Source of the DNA: Trichomonas vaginalis G3
Taxonomy: Eukaryota > Parabasalia > Trichomonadida > Trichomonadidae
DNA length: 64,000 nt
Reading direction: 5' to 3'
Assembly (NCBI RefSeq): GCF_026262505.1
Contig: NC_067204.1
Span: forward strand, 14,340,522-14,404,521
Below, piece after piece: positions 1 through 10,387 of this stretch (within the stretch, counting starts at the first letter, position 1; every line of letters starts with the position of its first letter). Under the pieces are notes generated by a model. That model was not told the DNA's origin and did no database searches. It was given only the letters and a program-made list of their open reading frames with translations. A program made the translations under genes and the position numbers.

Positions 1-1868
1 TGTAATTTTGTAGATCTCGGTATGATAAATATACTTTTCAAAATATTTTTGAAATTTTCATTTTAATTTTTTAATTAATTCGATATTATTTCATGAAATA
101 ATCAATATTTACACTATATAAATCGTGTAATTTAAATTATTATTTTTATTATTATGAAATATACTATGAAACTAGAGAAAATATATATTTTTGATTTTTT
201 GAATATAATTTTTTTTTAGTATTAGCAATCGTTATTGAAAACTTTGCAATAACATGCTAAAGTATATATAATTACACCGTCCAAATTCATTTTTCATTTT
301 GATGAGATAGTTCCGCTATTCAAGCGTGTTTATTGACCAGTTTACTTTAGAGCTATAGTTGAAAATATCAAGGTACATAGCTAGGATATTTACATTCGAA
401 TAAAAATTAAACTATATCAACGAACAAAGGGGATATAACTACACAAATACCATTAAATTTTAAAAAGAATACCTACGTTATATCTCAAAAAGATTTTTAC
501 CAGATGACCTATACGTTGTAACAATTTTTTTATTACTGGTAAAGATAATATCCACAAACCAATTCTTTCCAAAAAATTCATATGAAATACTCAGTCAACG
601 ATCAAAAACAACCAATGATACAATGTATCCATCTGCATATTTTCAACTATTCGTTTTATATTTGTATCTTCATACTTAAATCTGACCGATATCCCATATG
701 ATAAAACTACACAATTAGATTAGCATCCATTAAGTTTTACTATCAAGTAAACTAACTCTTAATGGAATATTTATTCATTCTTAATTTATTTTTTTTGCAC
801 ATACTTCTTTCAAATTTATCGAGCCTAACATCGCATACCTTATACAATAGAATTGAAATCCTAAATTTAATGAAATTATATAATCACTACAAATATTTGA
901 GATTATAACATTCTCTTTCAGTAATTAATTTAATTTACGTTACTGATGGTATGTTACCATTTATGTGAGCCGAGTTACTAATTTTTGAATAATTGTTTTA
1001 GGTAATTGTCGAATATAAGCATAGACACACATAGTATTGTCATATACTTCTCATGGGATATGCGGAAACAAAAACATAAATTGCTTATACATTTCTGTTT
1101 ACTAATTTTTTTTGATTTGATTACTTTGAAGTTCAATATTTGGTTTAGAAGTTTGTAAACACATTGAGTTCTAGAATCCAATCACAATGATATTAAAAAT
1201 TATTGATAAGATTTTGATTGCATTGCCTATGAATCAATAAATTAAAAATGATCTCAAATCATAAAATTCATATTGAATACAAATAAAACAATGAAAATAA
1301 TAAATTTGATTTGCTTTTTATCAATAAGATTGACGTGCGAATGAGTTTCAAAATTGTAAATCAAGAGAATATTGTTATTCATGTCTAAAACAACAAATTC
1401 TCGGTTCTTAATAATTTAATTCTAATTAGGTCATTCATTGATTTTTTTCAAATTGTGAAACTTTAAAAAATTAACGTATATAATAAGTCTTTAAATGTCC
1501 AACTAATGGTCAAATTTCCGATTGAAAGCTGTGCGGTTTTATTTTTAAAGGAAAACCCGATCTACACACTCAAAATGTAAAGAAATATTTCAATAATTGA
1601 ATTATCTCAAATTTTGAAATAAGCCGTCCCGTTAACACTCAAATCCTTGCCGCTATGCTCTGTCACCTTTTCAATATGTGATGTAAATTATATGACAATC
1701 ACAAATAATCATATAATGACTGAAGTTCAAAGTTTATTAATTATTTTTTCAATCACCAAGAAAAAAATTACATATGATTAAATGCTCATATTGTTTTCTT
1801 TATGAATATTTTTTTTATTTATTTATATTCTCAATTTTTTTTTCAAGAGCTTTTTTTTTCTTTCCAAA
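1..1868. other. AT-rich non-coding stretch upstream of the hydrogenase gene
   Basis: I see no convincing gene here. The only longer open frame (67 codons, minus strand, 978-1181) is low in information and has no initiator or family resemblance. The last 70 bases before the hydrogenase start are T-rich, as is common just upstream of trichomonad genes. Confidence 0.6.
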
Positions 1869-4800
1869 ATGATTTGCGCAAAAGTGAATGGTACTGAAGT
1901 TTGTTTACCAAAGGGTTCGACAGTTATGGATGCTGCAGAATCACTTGGCATTTATATTCCAAAACTTTGCGCACATCCAGATATCCCACCACAAGGAAAA
2001 TGTAGACTCTGCGTTGTAAAAACAGCAGGGAATAACTACACACTAGCATGTTCAACGAAATTAGTAAATAACATGGAAATTACGACGAATACACCAGATG
2101 TCAAGAAAAAAGCGTTAGATGCTCTTTCACAATTCAATGATATGTCTTTGATGCCATTAACACCCGAAATAGAAGAAATATACAAATACTTAACTAATAA
2201 GAAGCCAACCAGAGGTCGCAAAGCCGAAAAAACTCATGCACTCTCTTTTGATCCTTCTCTTTGCGTTAATTGTGGTCGATGCGTTAGAGCATGCAGTGAT
2301 ATTCAATGCATAGGTGCTCTTGATGAAGAATCTCACTCATTAAACGATAATGATTGTATACAGTGCGGAATGTGCACTACAGTCTGCCCAACAGACGCCC
2401 TGATTCATAACTCATCGGTACCTCAATTGATCAAGGCTATATCGTCCGGAAAAACGATGATTTTACAAATTTCTCCTTTTGTTAAAATTAATTCTGACAC
2501 ACACTCCAAATACTTGACGAACCAAGTATCAGTCGAAAAAATCATCGGAGCAGCAAGAATTATGGGATTTAGATACGTTTTCGACCAAAAATTCGGAACA
2601 GACGTTTCTATCATCGAAGACGCCACAGAATTAATGCAAAGACTTGAAAAGAGAGAGAAACTACCAATGATTACGAGCTCCTGCCCTTCGTGGGTCAACT
2701 TTATCGAGAAAATTTTCCCGGATCTTACAGAAAATTTATCGACAACGATGAGCCCTCATATCATTACAGGCAGCCTTATCAAGAACTGCTTCTCAAACCT
2801 CAAGAATATCGATCCTATGAAGGTTTTTGTCGTTTCATTATTACCATGTACCGCTGCAAAGGACGAAATCAAGAGAGAGTCACTTAATGGTATGGTAGAT
2901 GCTGTAATAACAGCAAACGAGTTCTTGGAATTGATGAATACCTTCGATATAAAGTTTGATGACGTAATGGATTCAAAATTCGACAATATACTCGCCGATA
3001 ACTCAGCAACGCCTCTAGATAGCAAGATCTGCCAAAATATTACAGAACCAACGCTCTGCTACCTTCACCAGAAATATAATAACGAAGAATTAAATAATTT
3101 CAACTTTGAACACTTACACGACTTCAAGATGATCAGAACATCATCAGTAACTATCGGAAATCGTACTGTTAGAGCTGCCGTCTGCAATTCTATCGCTGAT
3201 GCAAGAGATTTCATCGAATCAGGAAAATTCCACGAATACGATTACATTGAAGTACTTGCCTGCCCAGGCGGATGCTTCTACGGTGGTGGCCAGCCAAAAA
3301 TGTCCCGAAAAACCGCCGAAATTCAGGAAACAAACGCATTAATCGAGAAAGAGCTTCCTTATCAGTTCCCACAGAAGCACATGGATGATATCAAGCTCAT
3401 TTACAACAAATTATTCAGTGCTTCTGTCGGAGATTCCAATAATAATTTACTTCATACAACATTTTCAAAGAAAGACACTCCATTCCTCGAAATGAAGCGC
3501 AACATTACATCTCTACCTATTGTAGCGTTCGGATCTTCATCAGGAACAGCTTCTCGCCTTGCAAGAATCTTTGCTTCTTATTTCAACACATTACCAGTAC
3601 AATTGAACATGGTTACGATGCAGACATTACAGAAGTCATCACAAATCATCATTTTCTGTTCCACTTTTGGAGATGGCGAATTTCCAAACAACGCACAGAA
3701 GTTTGTAGAGATGCTGAGTGACTCAAATGAAGATTTATCACATCTGTCATACGGAATCTGCGCATTGGGATCGAAAGACTACCAGAAATACTGTTTTTGC
3801 GGTCATCAACTGGATAAACTCTTCGTTCAGCACAAATCAAAGAGATTAATAGAGATGGTCGAACTCGATTCATCATCTCCTGACCACGGAGAGTGTTTAT
3901 TTGAACTTTGGGCTGCAAAATGCGGAACAATGCTCGGATTTAAGATGCCAGACCTCGCAATCAGTACAAACTACACAGTAAAGGTATCAAAGAACCCAGA
4001 TGATATAATACATAAGGAGAAAGAACAACCATTAGGTTACGAATACGGAATTTTAGTTACATCTCAAGTAATTACGCCAGAAGGCTTCGAACCAAAGATG
4101 CACAAGTACCAGATCAAGCTTCCACCTGGAGTTATCTATCAAACAGGCGATTTGGTCGGAATTCTCCCTGAAAATGATGAAGATGCAGTAAAAGCGGTTT
4201 TGGATGAACTCAAACTCGATCCCGATGATATAATCACTGTAGAATCGTCAATGCCAGAAGGATACAACATAATTCCGCCGAGAGTTACGATGAAACAACT
4301 TTTCTCGCAATATCTCGATTTGAATGGAATTCCGAGCCGTAATCTTTTGAGAGCGTTTCGGCAGTTTTGCGACGATCAGTTTGCTGTCGAACGTCTCGAT
4401 CGGCTTTTGAATCCAAGCGATTCAAGATTATTTGACGAGTTCGTAAAGGACATATCGATATCGGAATTTATTCTGGAGTATTCCAGGCATTGCAAGCCGC
4501 CGCTCGATATTCTCATGTCTTGTATTCCTCATATTTGGCCGAGGTTATATTGCATCGCCAGTGCACCGACAAACTCTTCCGTGATAGATCTGATCATAAG
4601 CGACAGAATATTCGGAGATGGTAACTCGAGAAACGGTCTTTGTACCTCATATCTCAAACGTATCCCAGAAATGTCCAAAATCGCATTGAAGACCCAACAC
4701 GGAATCTTCTATTACCCCAAGAACGTCGATACTCCAATAATTATGGTAGCTATCGGTTGCGGAATTGCTCCAATGATGTCAATGTTGCAACATAGACAAG

Positions 4801-5180
4801 CATTGATATACGAGGACAAGCTGAACATCGGAAGCGCTTCCCTTTTCTTCGGATGCAGAAACAAAGGAACGTATCCTTACTTGGATGATGTTCTCAACAA
4901 TTTTGTGGAAAATAAATGTTTACAAAATTTGTTTGTAGCGTATTCAAGGGAAGGAACAACAAATCCGTACGTTACTTCTGCATTAATGGACAGGATGGAT
5001 GAGGTATGGGAGAGCTGGAAGGATCCAAACTGCGTAATTATGTACTGCGGACCACCAATTGGAGTTCCCGACCAAATTAAAACTATAATGGTCAGAATTT
5101 CAATGAAGAAGGGTGAAATGTCAAGAGAAGAGGCTGAAAAGTTCTGCGCATTACATCCACATTTGTTCGAATCGTTTTAA
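1869..5180 (+). CDS. [FeFe]-hydrogenase fused to flavodoxin/FAD/NADPH reductase (CysJ-like)
   Basis: This 1103-residue fusion joins an iron-only hydrogenase to a cytochrome P450 reductase-like module, an architecture known in trichomonads and other anaerobic protists. Residues 1-70 are a [2Fe-2S] domain with C34, C45, C48 and C61. Residues 120-185 hold two [4Fe-4S] CxxCxxCxxxC motifs. The H-domain spans about 195-520: L1 is TSSCPSW (269-275), L2 centres on C327, and L3 is ExLACPGGCxxGGGQP (461-476). A flavodoxin domain covers about 550-690. An FAD/NADPH reductase follows, with RLYCIASAP, a GLCTSYL motif, GCGIAP and CGPP. The family would move electrons between NADPH and protons. However, L1 lacks the proton-relay cysteine, L2 lacks the conserved lysine, and the His/Cys cluster between the ferredoxin domain and the [4Fe-4S] pair is gone, so hydrogen catalysis is doubtful. 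No cleavable hydrogenosomal presequence is visible; the protein begins straight in the ferredoxin fold. The start is the first ATG after T-rich DNA. Confidence 0.93.
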   Translation: MICAKVNGTEVCLPKGSTVMDAAESLGIYIPKLCAHPDIPPQGKCRLCVVKTAGNNYTLACSTKLVNNMEITTNTPDVKKKALDALSQFNDMSLMPLTPEIEEIYKYLTNKKPTRGRKAEKTHALSFDPSLCVNCGRCVRACSDIQCIGALDEESHSLNDNDCIQCGMCTTVCPTDALIHNSSVPQLIKAISSGKTMILQISPFVKINSDTHSKYLTNQVSVEKIIGAARIMGFRYVFDQKFGTDVSIIEDATELMQRLEKREKLPMITSSCPSWVNFIEKIFPDLTENLSTTMSPHIITGSLIKNCFSNLKNIDPMKVFVVSLLPCTAAKDEIKRESLNGMVDAVITANEFLELMNTFDIKFDDVMDSKFDNILADNSATPLDSKICQNITEPTLCYLHQKYNNEELNNFNFEHLHDFKMIRTSSVTIGNRTVRAAVCNSIADARDFIESGKFHEYDYIEVLACPGGCFYGGGQPKMSRKTAEIQETNALIEKELPYQFPQKHMDDIKLIYNKLFSASVGDSNNNLLHTTFSKKDTPFLEMKRNITSLPIVAFGSSSGTASRLARIFASYFNTLPVQLNMVTMQTLQKSSQIIIFCSTFGDGEFPNNAQKFVEMLSDSNEDLSHLSYGICALGSKDYQKYCFCGHQLDKLFVQHKSKRLIEMVELDSSSPDHGECLFELWAAKCGTMLGFKMPDLAISTNYTVKVSKNPDDIIHKEKEQPLGYEYGILVTSQVITPEGFEPKMHKYQIKLPPGVIYQTGDLVGILPENDEDAVKAVLDELKLDPDDIITVESSMPEGYNIIPPRVTMKQLFSQYLDLNGIPSRNLLRAFRQFCDDQFAVERLDRLLNPSDSRLFDEFVKDISISEFILEYSRHCKPPLDILMSCIPHIWPRLYCIASAPTNSSVIDLIISDRIFGDGNSRNGLCTSYLKRIPEMSKIALKTQHGIFYYPKNVDTPIIMVAIGCGIAPMMSMLQHRQALIYEDKLNIGSASLFFGCRNKGTYPYLDDVLNNFVENKCLQNLFVAYSREGTTNPYVTSALMDRMDEVWESWKDPNCVIMYCGPPIGVPDQIKTIMVRISMKKGEMSREEAEKFCALHPHLFESF

Positions 5181-5665
5181 TTTTAATTTTTTTGTAATTT
5201 TTTTATTATTTTGTTTTGTATATTATATATTTTTGTGATATATTATAAAATATTGGTTTTTATCAATATGATAAGTATAAATTCATTTGATTTTTTTATA
5301 ATTTTATTCAAATTATTCGAAATAAAGATGTAAGAATCTATTATTTATCATAACTTTCTCTAGTACATCATGAATTCATATGTATTTTTTGATGTTAATA
5401 CATATTATTAGCTTATATTTGATATTACAAATTTTTTCAATGGTAAATGCGACCAATTACATATTTATTAAGTAATATTTAGTGTGATTTATAATTTTTC
5501 CTCTTGTTGGCTATACAAATCCAAGTAAATTTGTAATATGGAATCGAAATCATGAAAAATTTACGATATAATATGAAAACCTTTCGTTAAATACATGAAA
5601 TACCTTACAATACATTATGGGATACAAGGTTATGGTCTAAATCCAGAGAAAGAGTATTTTGCCAG
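5181..5665. other. AT-rich spacer
   Basis: This separates the hydrogenase from Sec61 gamma. I see nothing beyond runs of T just after the hydrogenase stop that could serve its 3' end. Confidence 0.6.
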
Positions 5666-5671
5666 TCATTT
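5666..5671 (+). promoter_or_regulatory. Trichomonad initiator (Inr) for the Sec61 gamma gene
   Basis: TCATTT fits the T. vaginalis initiator consensus TCA(+1)(C/T)T(A/T). Transcription from the A at 5668 would leave a 39-base leader before the ATG at 5707. This is slightly longer than typical, so moderate confidence. Confidence 0.45.
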
Positions 5672-5706
5672 GCTGATTTCTGACAGTGAAGCGACCAAAA
5701 AAGTGA

Positions 5707-5922
5707 ATGGAAGCCCTCGACATTGTTGCTGCCCCAGCCACAAACTTCGTCAAGTCCTGCGTCAAGGTTCTCAAGCGCTGCACACTCCCATCTACAAAGG
5801 TCCTTAAGGATTCCGCTTCTGCATCTGCCGTTGGTTTCCTTATTCTCGGCTCTGTTGGCTTCATCTTCAAGGTCATTGCTTATCCAATTAACAACGTCAT
5901 CATCGGCGGTATTGGCCAATAA
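5707..5922 (+). CDS. SEC61G: Sec61 gamma (SSS1/SecE-type) translocon subunit
   Basis: This 71-residue tail-anchored protein matches eukaryotic Sec61 gamma in length and pattern. An N-terminal amphipathic helix contains FVKSCVKVLKRCTLP, the counterpart of the family's FVKDSxRLVKRCTKP. A single membrane span at about residues 42-60 (AVGFLILGSVGFIFKVI) follows, then the signature PINNVIIGG ending. The protein clamps the Sec61 channel in the ER membrane and is needed for co-translational translocation. Its codons are GC-richer than the surrounding DNA, as expected for a highly expressed gene. A longer frame on the opposite strand (5605-5931) is a shadow. The TAA stop runs into TAAA, the trichomonad polyadenylation signal that commonly overlaps the stop codon. 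Confidence 0.93.
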   Translation: MEALDIVAAPATNFVKSCVKVLKRCTLPSTKVLKDSASASAVGFLILGSVGFIFKVIAYPINNVIIGGIGQ

Positions 5923-6454
5923 AGAAATCAATCAGTAGATTGTTCTTTTTCATATTATTGTTCAAAATTGGCTTGTTTTGCAATAAATCAATATGAAGAT
6001 ACCAAGTAGTCTAGCTTGACATACTACTTCTATGAAATATTTTACTTTTTTTTACTGGCCATTTTTTATATTTTTAATATCTATTAATTCTGAGGTTAAA
6101 TTTTGATTTGAGTTCCTTAAGCTTGCTGTTTCTGGTTGTTAAACTAGAGTTCTTTGGTAAGGTTTCTGTTGGAATTAGATTATAATGGAAAACAAAGTTT
6201 TTATCTTATCATCATGCAGTTTGCCTAAATTACAAACTAAATATCGCATAATATATGTATATCTTGCATCATCAAATTTTAACTGAATCACAAGATGCTT
6301 GAAACTAGCCCATACATTAACATATCTTTGTTAACTGGTGAAACCAAATTAGGATATCATTCTCTTGGCTTTGATAAGAAATTATTTTTGCTTGCTTTGA
6401 AATTTTATCGGAAAAATAAAATAATATCATATATAAACGCATAAATAACAAACA
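5923..6454. other. AT-rich intergenic spacer
   Basis: This spacer separates the convergent Sec61 gamma gene and the acidic unknown. I see no gene, RNA or repeat in it. Confidence 0.6.
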
Positions 6455-7654
6455 CTATTTACATTTTTTAACTTCGTATAGAAGCTTGGAGATTGAATAT
6501 ACCGTATCTAATTCAATATCAAACGAGGAATTGTCAGCCACAGGAATAGACGGAAGTCTGAATGTAGTCCAATCTTGCTGATCATTGGGTTCTTCATTAT
6601 CAACATCTTTTGCATCATATTTCTCACTATCTGAAGTTGTAGAAATATTATGGTTATCGAAAGGAGCAAAGTCATCTTCTTCAATTGGTTCAACAACATC
6701 TGGTAGCTGGGCTTCTAAAATATTGTCAGAATTTGTATATTCGTAATATTCTTGGTTGGAATTCGAAATTTCGGAATCTGAAGCATTTTCTTGCTCAGAT
6801 TTCGACTGAGAAGAATCAAATGATTCAGGTTTGGTTTCTTGAACAGGAATTTCTGCTTTTTCTTGTAAATTTTTCAAAGATTTTCCAAATAAGCTCAAAG
6901 AAGCAGCTTCGTAATCGTAATTTTCCATAGATTGCAATTCAACATCATTTGATTCTTTAGGTTCATCTTTAGCTGTTTTCCTTCGCTTTTTCCGATGTCT
7001 TGTTGAAGATTTCGTTAAATCAAACATAGAAGAACTATCTCCTCGTGGAAGACGGAATAACGAATTCGACGGAGGAGTATGTAATTCCGGAGGTATAATG
7101 GGCTGTTTTGAGCCAGGAACTTGAGAAGAAGTTTGAGTACTTTCTGAGTCACTTCCAGCATCGAAAGGAGCATTTACAGAGTCTTCTGACGAAGAATCAT
7201 TGAGGTCTTCTTGAAATTTAAATCCTTGAAAATTCGAAGAACTGTTGAAGTTTGAAGGATTTAAAATTAATGACGGCCTTCTTCCATTGGCTGGTGGTTC
7301 TTCTTCGTTTTCTAAAATAGGCTTCGGCATTTCAGTTGCATTGTAATCAATATGAAAATCCATATTAAATTGATCTAATTTATCATTTTCAGCTCCCAAA
7401 GGACCAAAATTTGCAAGAGAATCAGTTAATGGAGGAGGGATAAAAATACCAGACGATAGCATTCTCTGATTTAGATTAATTGGTGGGCTTTCATTTGCAG
7501 GGTTGTCAAATAAGACATCTTCATCCCTAAAACCAGCTGCTAAAGAATCAATATTCGAAATTTGTTCTTGATTTTTTGAAATATTATTTGCTCTAACATT
7601 AATACGAAGTTTTCTCGCGGTTGGATTAGCTAAACCATCCGGATTATTCTTCAT
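6455..7654 (-). CDS. Acidic, serine-rich protein of unknown function
   Basis: I do not recognise this 399-residue protein. It is hydrophilic and probably largely disordered, with Ser/Asp/Glu/Asn-rich stretches and one basic patch (about residues 217-230, RHRKKRRKTAK) that resembles a nuclear localisation signal. It has no membrane segment, coiled coil or Cys cluster. A frame open from 7666 begins with TTG, so I chose the first ATG at 7654. In-frame sequence continues a few codons further upstream to a TAG, so the real start could be non-ATG only if the gene were unusual. Composition would suit a nuclear regulatory or scaffold protein, which is inference only. Coding is supported by the long open frame and codon pattern in AT-rich DNA. 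Confidence 0.7.
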   Translation of the reverse strand: MKNNPDGLANPTARKLRINVRANNISKNQEQISNIDSLAAGFRDEDVLFDNPANESPPINLNQRMLSSGIFIPPPLTDSLANFGPLGAENDKLDQFNMDFHIDYNATEMPKPILENEEEPPANGRRPSLILNPSNFNSSSNFQGFKFQEDLNDSSSEDSVNAPFDAGSDSESTQTSSQVPGSKQPIIPPELHTPPSNSLFRLPRGDSSSMFDLTKSSTRHRKKRRKTAKDEPKESNDVELQSMENYDYEAASLSLFGKSLKNLQEKAEIPVQETKPESFDSSQSKSEQENASDSEISNSNQEYYEYTNSDNILEAQLPDVVEPIEEDDFAPFDNHNISTTSDSEKYDAKDVDNEEPNDQQDWTTFRLPSIPVADNSSFDIELDTVYSISKLLYEVKKCK

Positions 7655-8875
7655 ACAAGCTATCAATGATGATCTTTCAGAATTCTAAAAGTGACAATAA
7701 ATTTGAGTTTATTAATCATTCCGCGTAAACATTTCAAAGTAAACTATGCGAACTTGATTCCACATTTATAGGCTGTTATATACGTGAATGAACCATTTTA
7801 TAACTATGTATATAAATAAGCTTTACTAAACAAATAATATACAAAGAAAACATTCTTATATTCATTAATATAACCACATTCACATGTTAAACTCGAATTG
7901 TAGATAATCATGAATCAATATACTTAGAGAAGTATCTAATTTATATATATATAAACAATATATATTCGCTATATCACACCCTTCAAATTATTTTGGGATT
8001 ATGATTTGATAGAAAAAAACGGACCCAAAAAATTTGAATGGTTGGATATATATATATATAAAACTCTCCAGTTTTATAATCATTCAATTAATTACATCAT
8101 ATTATATTTACTCTACAAATTTAGAAACATTCGTCCAAACCAACACTTATTTACCATGTTAAATGATGCGCCTTTTCAGCCACTTATTTCTGTTATATTT
8201 GTTCGCTTTAGCAAATCAGAACTTTATCTTTTGGAGTTTTCTCCAAAAATAAATACAACTCATATGTTCGTGCTACCTAAATGCTAGTTTTCCTATACCT
8301 AGGATAATAACTTGGATGAGTTTTCCTATTGACATAAGGATCACTCTTTTGAGAGTTTTACATGACATTTGCATGCAAACTCTATGTAAAATATTCTCAA
8401 TTATTTTCCTGGGGTTGCATGTGTATTTACGTTAAGATATTTGACAGAAATGCTATGTAAAAGTGTGACACTTATGGGTGAATGAAAACCCACAATGCTA
8501 TCTCATAATTTTCATTTAATGAGCTATATCAAAATCCCACTCGCTCATTTCGATTTTTTTGGTCTTCCCTGCCCTTGCGGCATTATTTTACTTGGACAAA
8601 AGATGGACAATGGTATTGAATATTAAAAGGTGAATATTTTCGAGAGAACTCATTGAATTTATATCAATATTGTTCACCTTTGAGCAAGCAATTCCTTTAG
8701 AAATTAAAAATCCAATTATCTAGGAATCTAAAATAGAACCAGGAATAATTTTTTAAAGCAAAAATATGAATTTGAAATTATTAATAATAAATTTTTTACC
8801 CAAAAACGTTTCTTCATCAATCATTACTATCATGTAAAATATATCAGAGAAAGAGAGTAATCTGATGTGGAAATA
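7655..8875. other. Non-coding stretch between the acidic unknown and the ankyrin gene
   Basis: There is one 93-codon frame (8006-8287, plus) that starts with TTG, is rich in aromatic residues and looks random. On the minus strand at about 8545-8582 a short frame reads MPQGQGRPKKSK, but it has no continuation. I find no supported gene. Confidence 0.5.
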
Positions 8876-10387
8876 TTATTTTTTTGCACAATGTGAAATA
8901 AGAAGTTCGGCAGTTTCTTTTCTATTATAATCTGATGCAATATGAAGAGCAGTTCGTCCATTTTCATCTTTTTCATTGATATTTGCACCATGTGATATAA
9001 GAACTTCGGCAGTTTCTTTACTATTATATTCTGATGCAATATGAAGAGCGGCGTTTCCATTTTCATCATTTTCATTGATATTTGCACCATGTGATATAAG
9101 AACTTCGGCAGTTTCTTTTCTATTATAATCTGATGCAATATGAAGAGCAGTTCGTCCATTTTCATCTTTTTCATTGATATTTGCACCATGTGATATAAGA
9201 ACTTCGGCAGTTTCTTTACTATTATATTCTGATGCAATATGAAGAGCGGCGTTTCCATTTTCATCATTTTCATTGATATTTGCACCATGTGATATAAGAA
9301 CTTCGGCAGTTTCTTTTCTATTATAATCTGATGCAATATGAAGAGCAGTTCGTCCATTTTCATCTTTTTCATTGATATTTGCACCATGTGATATAAGAAC
9401 TTCGGCAGTTTCTTTACTATTATCAGATGCTGCAATATGAAGAGCAGTTCGTCCATATTTGTTTTTATCATTGATATTTGCACCATGTGAAAGGAAATAT
9501 TCGAAAAGGGATGGAACATTAAACATTATTGAATAAACAAAGCATTGGTTAATATCATTAGTTTGATCGAAATAAACTAAAAATGATTCAAGATTATTAT
9601 AGATTCCGCAATAATCTAAATCGATCTGGATATTGTATTCGTTCATTAAGAAAGTAACAAAATCAATGTTGTGTGAAATAATTGCATATATCATGCAATC
9701 TTTATTTGGCTTTTGATATTTCAAACATTCACTCATGATCTCTTGATTTCATCCTAAAAATGAAAAATGAAAACATGTTTGAGTAATTTCTGAATAAAAT
9801 TTTGTTCTTAATAGCTTGAAACAATCAACTGCACCATGGTAACAACATAATTCAAGTAGTGAATATCCTTCTTTAGAATATGGATATAAACTGCTTTTAA
9901 GTTTTTGACCTTCATCAAATTCATCTCTTTCCGTGAATATGATGAATTCTTCAAAGTCATTATTCATAATTGCTTTGAAAATTGTATTTTCTATATGAAT
10001 ATCGAGATTATCTGATTTAATTTTTTCAAAATCATCAGATTTGTTTAATTTAATTCCATATTCTTTATAAAACAAGAAGTTAGAAATAGTTGGAATATTT
10101 TTGATCTCTTTGAGATGATATTCATCAGAAATGAGTTTGGCAAGAAATAAATATGACTTTGTATAGCGATTATTATACCGATTGATATTTAAAATATCTC
10201 TTATAATATTTTTAGGGAGATATTCCTTTGAATCAATCAATTCTGTTTTGATCATTTTGTAAATCGAGTTTAAATCTTCTTCCTTTTCCGTTTTCAACTG
10301 ATACAAAGTAATGTATGCGTCGATGTGATATTTATAGATGTCTCGCAATTCACTGAATTTATTTGGGTGAATGCCTTGATCAAACAT
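8876..10387 (-). pseudogene. DUF3447/ankyrin-repeat protein gene split by an in-frame stop
   Basis: This belongs to the large Trichomonas family of cytoplasmic ankyrin proteins with a conserved N-terminal domain. The N-terminal part (IHPNKFSELRDIYKYHID onward) starts at the ATG at 10387. Sequence upstream to 10498 is open but lies outside the family start. A TGA at 9749-9751 stands where relatives, as I recall them, have a glycine in FLGGNQEI, so a GGA-to-TGA change is likely. The same frame then continues (NQEIMSECLKYQKP) into six to seven ankyrin repeats of 33 residues with the TALHIA and GANI signatures. It ends abruptly at SHCAKK with no capping region. The four central repeats alternate between two types in a 198-bp period. 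The family's role is unknown; ankyrin repeats bind partner proteins. Readthrough or a sequencing error at the TGA cannot be excluded. Frames on the same strand at 8830-9519 are shadows. Confidence 0.85.
8906..9411 (-). repeat. 198-bp tandem repeat inside the ankyrin gene
   Basis: Two alternating ankyrin repeat types (NEKDENGRTALHIASDYNRK and NENDENGNAALHIASEYNSK) recur as a 198-bp unit for about 2.5 copies. By eye the copies are identical at the nucleotide level. Identity at silent sites points to very recent unequal crossing-over or gene conversion rather than selection on protein. Confidence 0.85.

Noticed and set aside
978-1181. 67-codon frame on the minus strand in the left flank
   Set aside because: Low-information sequence, no initiator, no recognisable family.
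5605-5931. Antisense frame of 108 codons over the Sec61 gamma gene
   Set aside because: Shadow of a codon-biased true gene on the plus strand.
7667-7690. Possible 3' splice site (TTTTAG) before the acidic unknown gene
   Set aside because: The trichomonad branch/acceptor motif (ACTAACACACAG) is absent and no GTATGT donor lies upstream.
8006-8287. 93-codon frame
   Set aside because: Starts with TTG, aromatic-rich and random-looking in AT-rich DNA.
8545-8582. Short minus-strand frame MPQGQGRPKKSK resembling the start of AT-hook or transposase genes
   Set aside because: Ends after twelve codons and no continuation in any frame was convincing.
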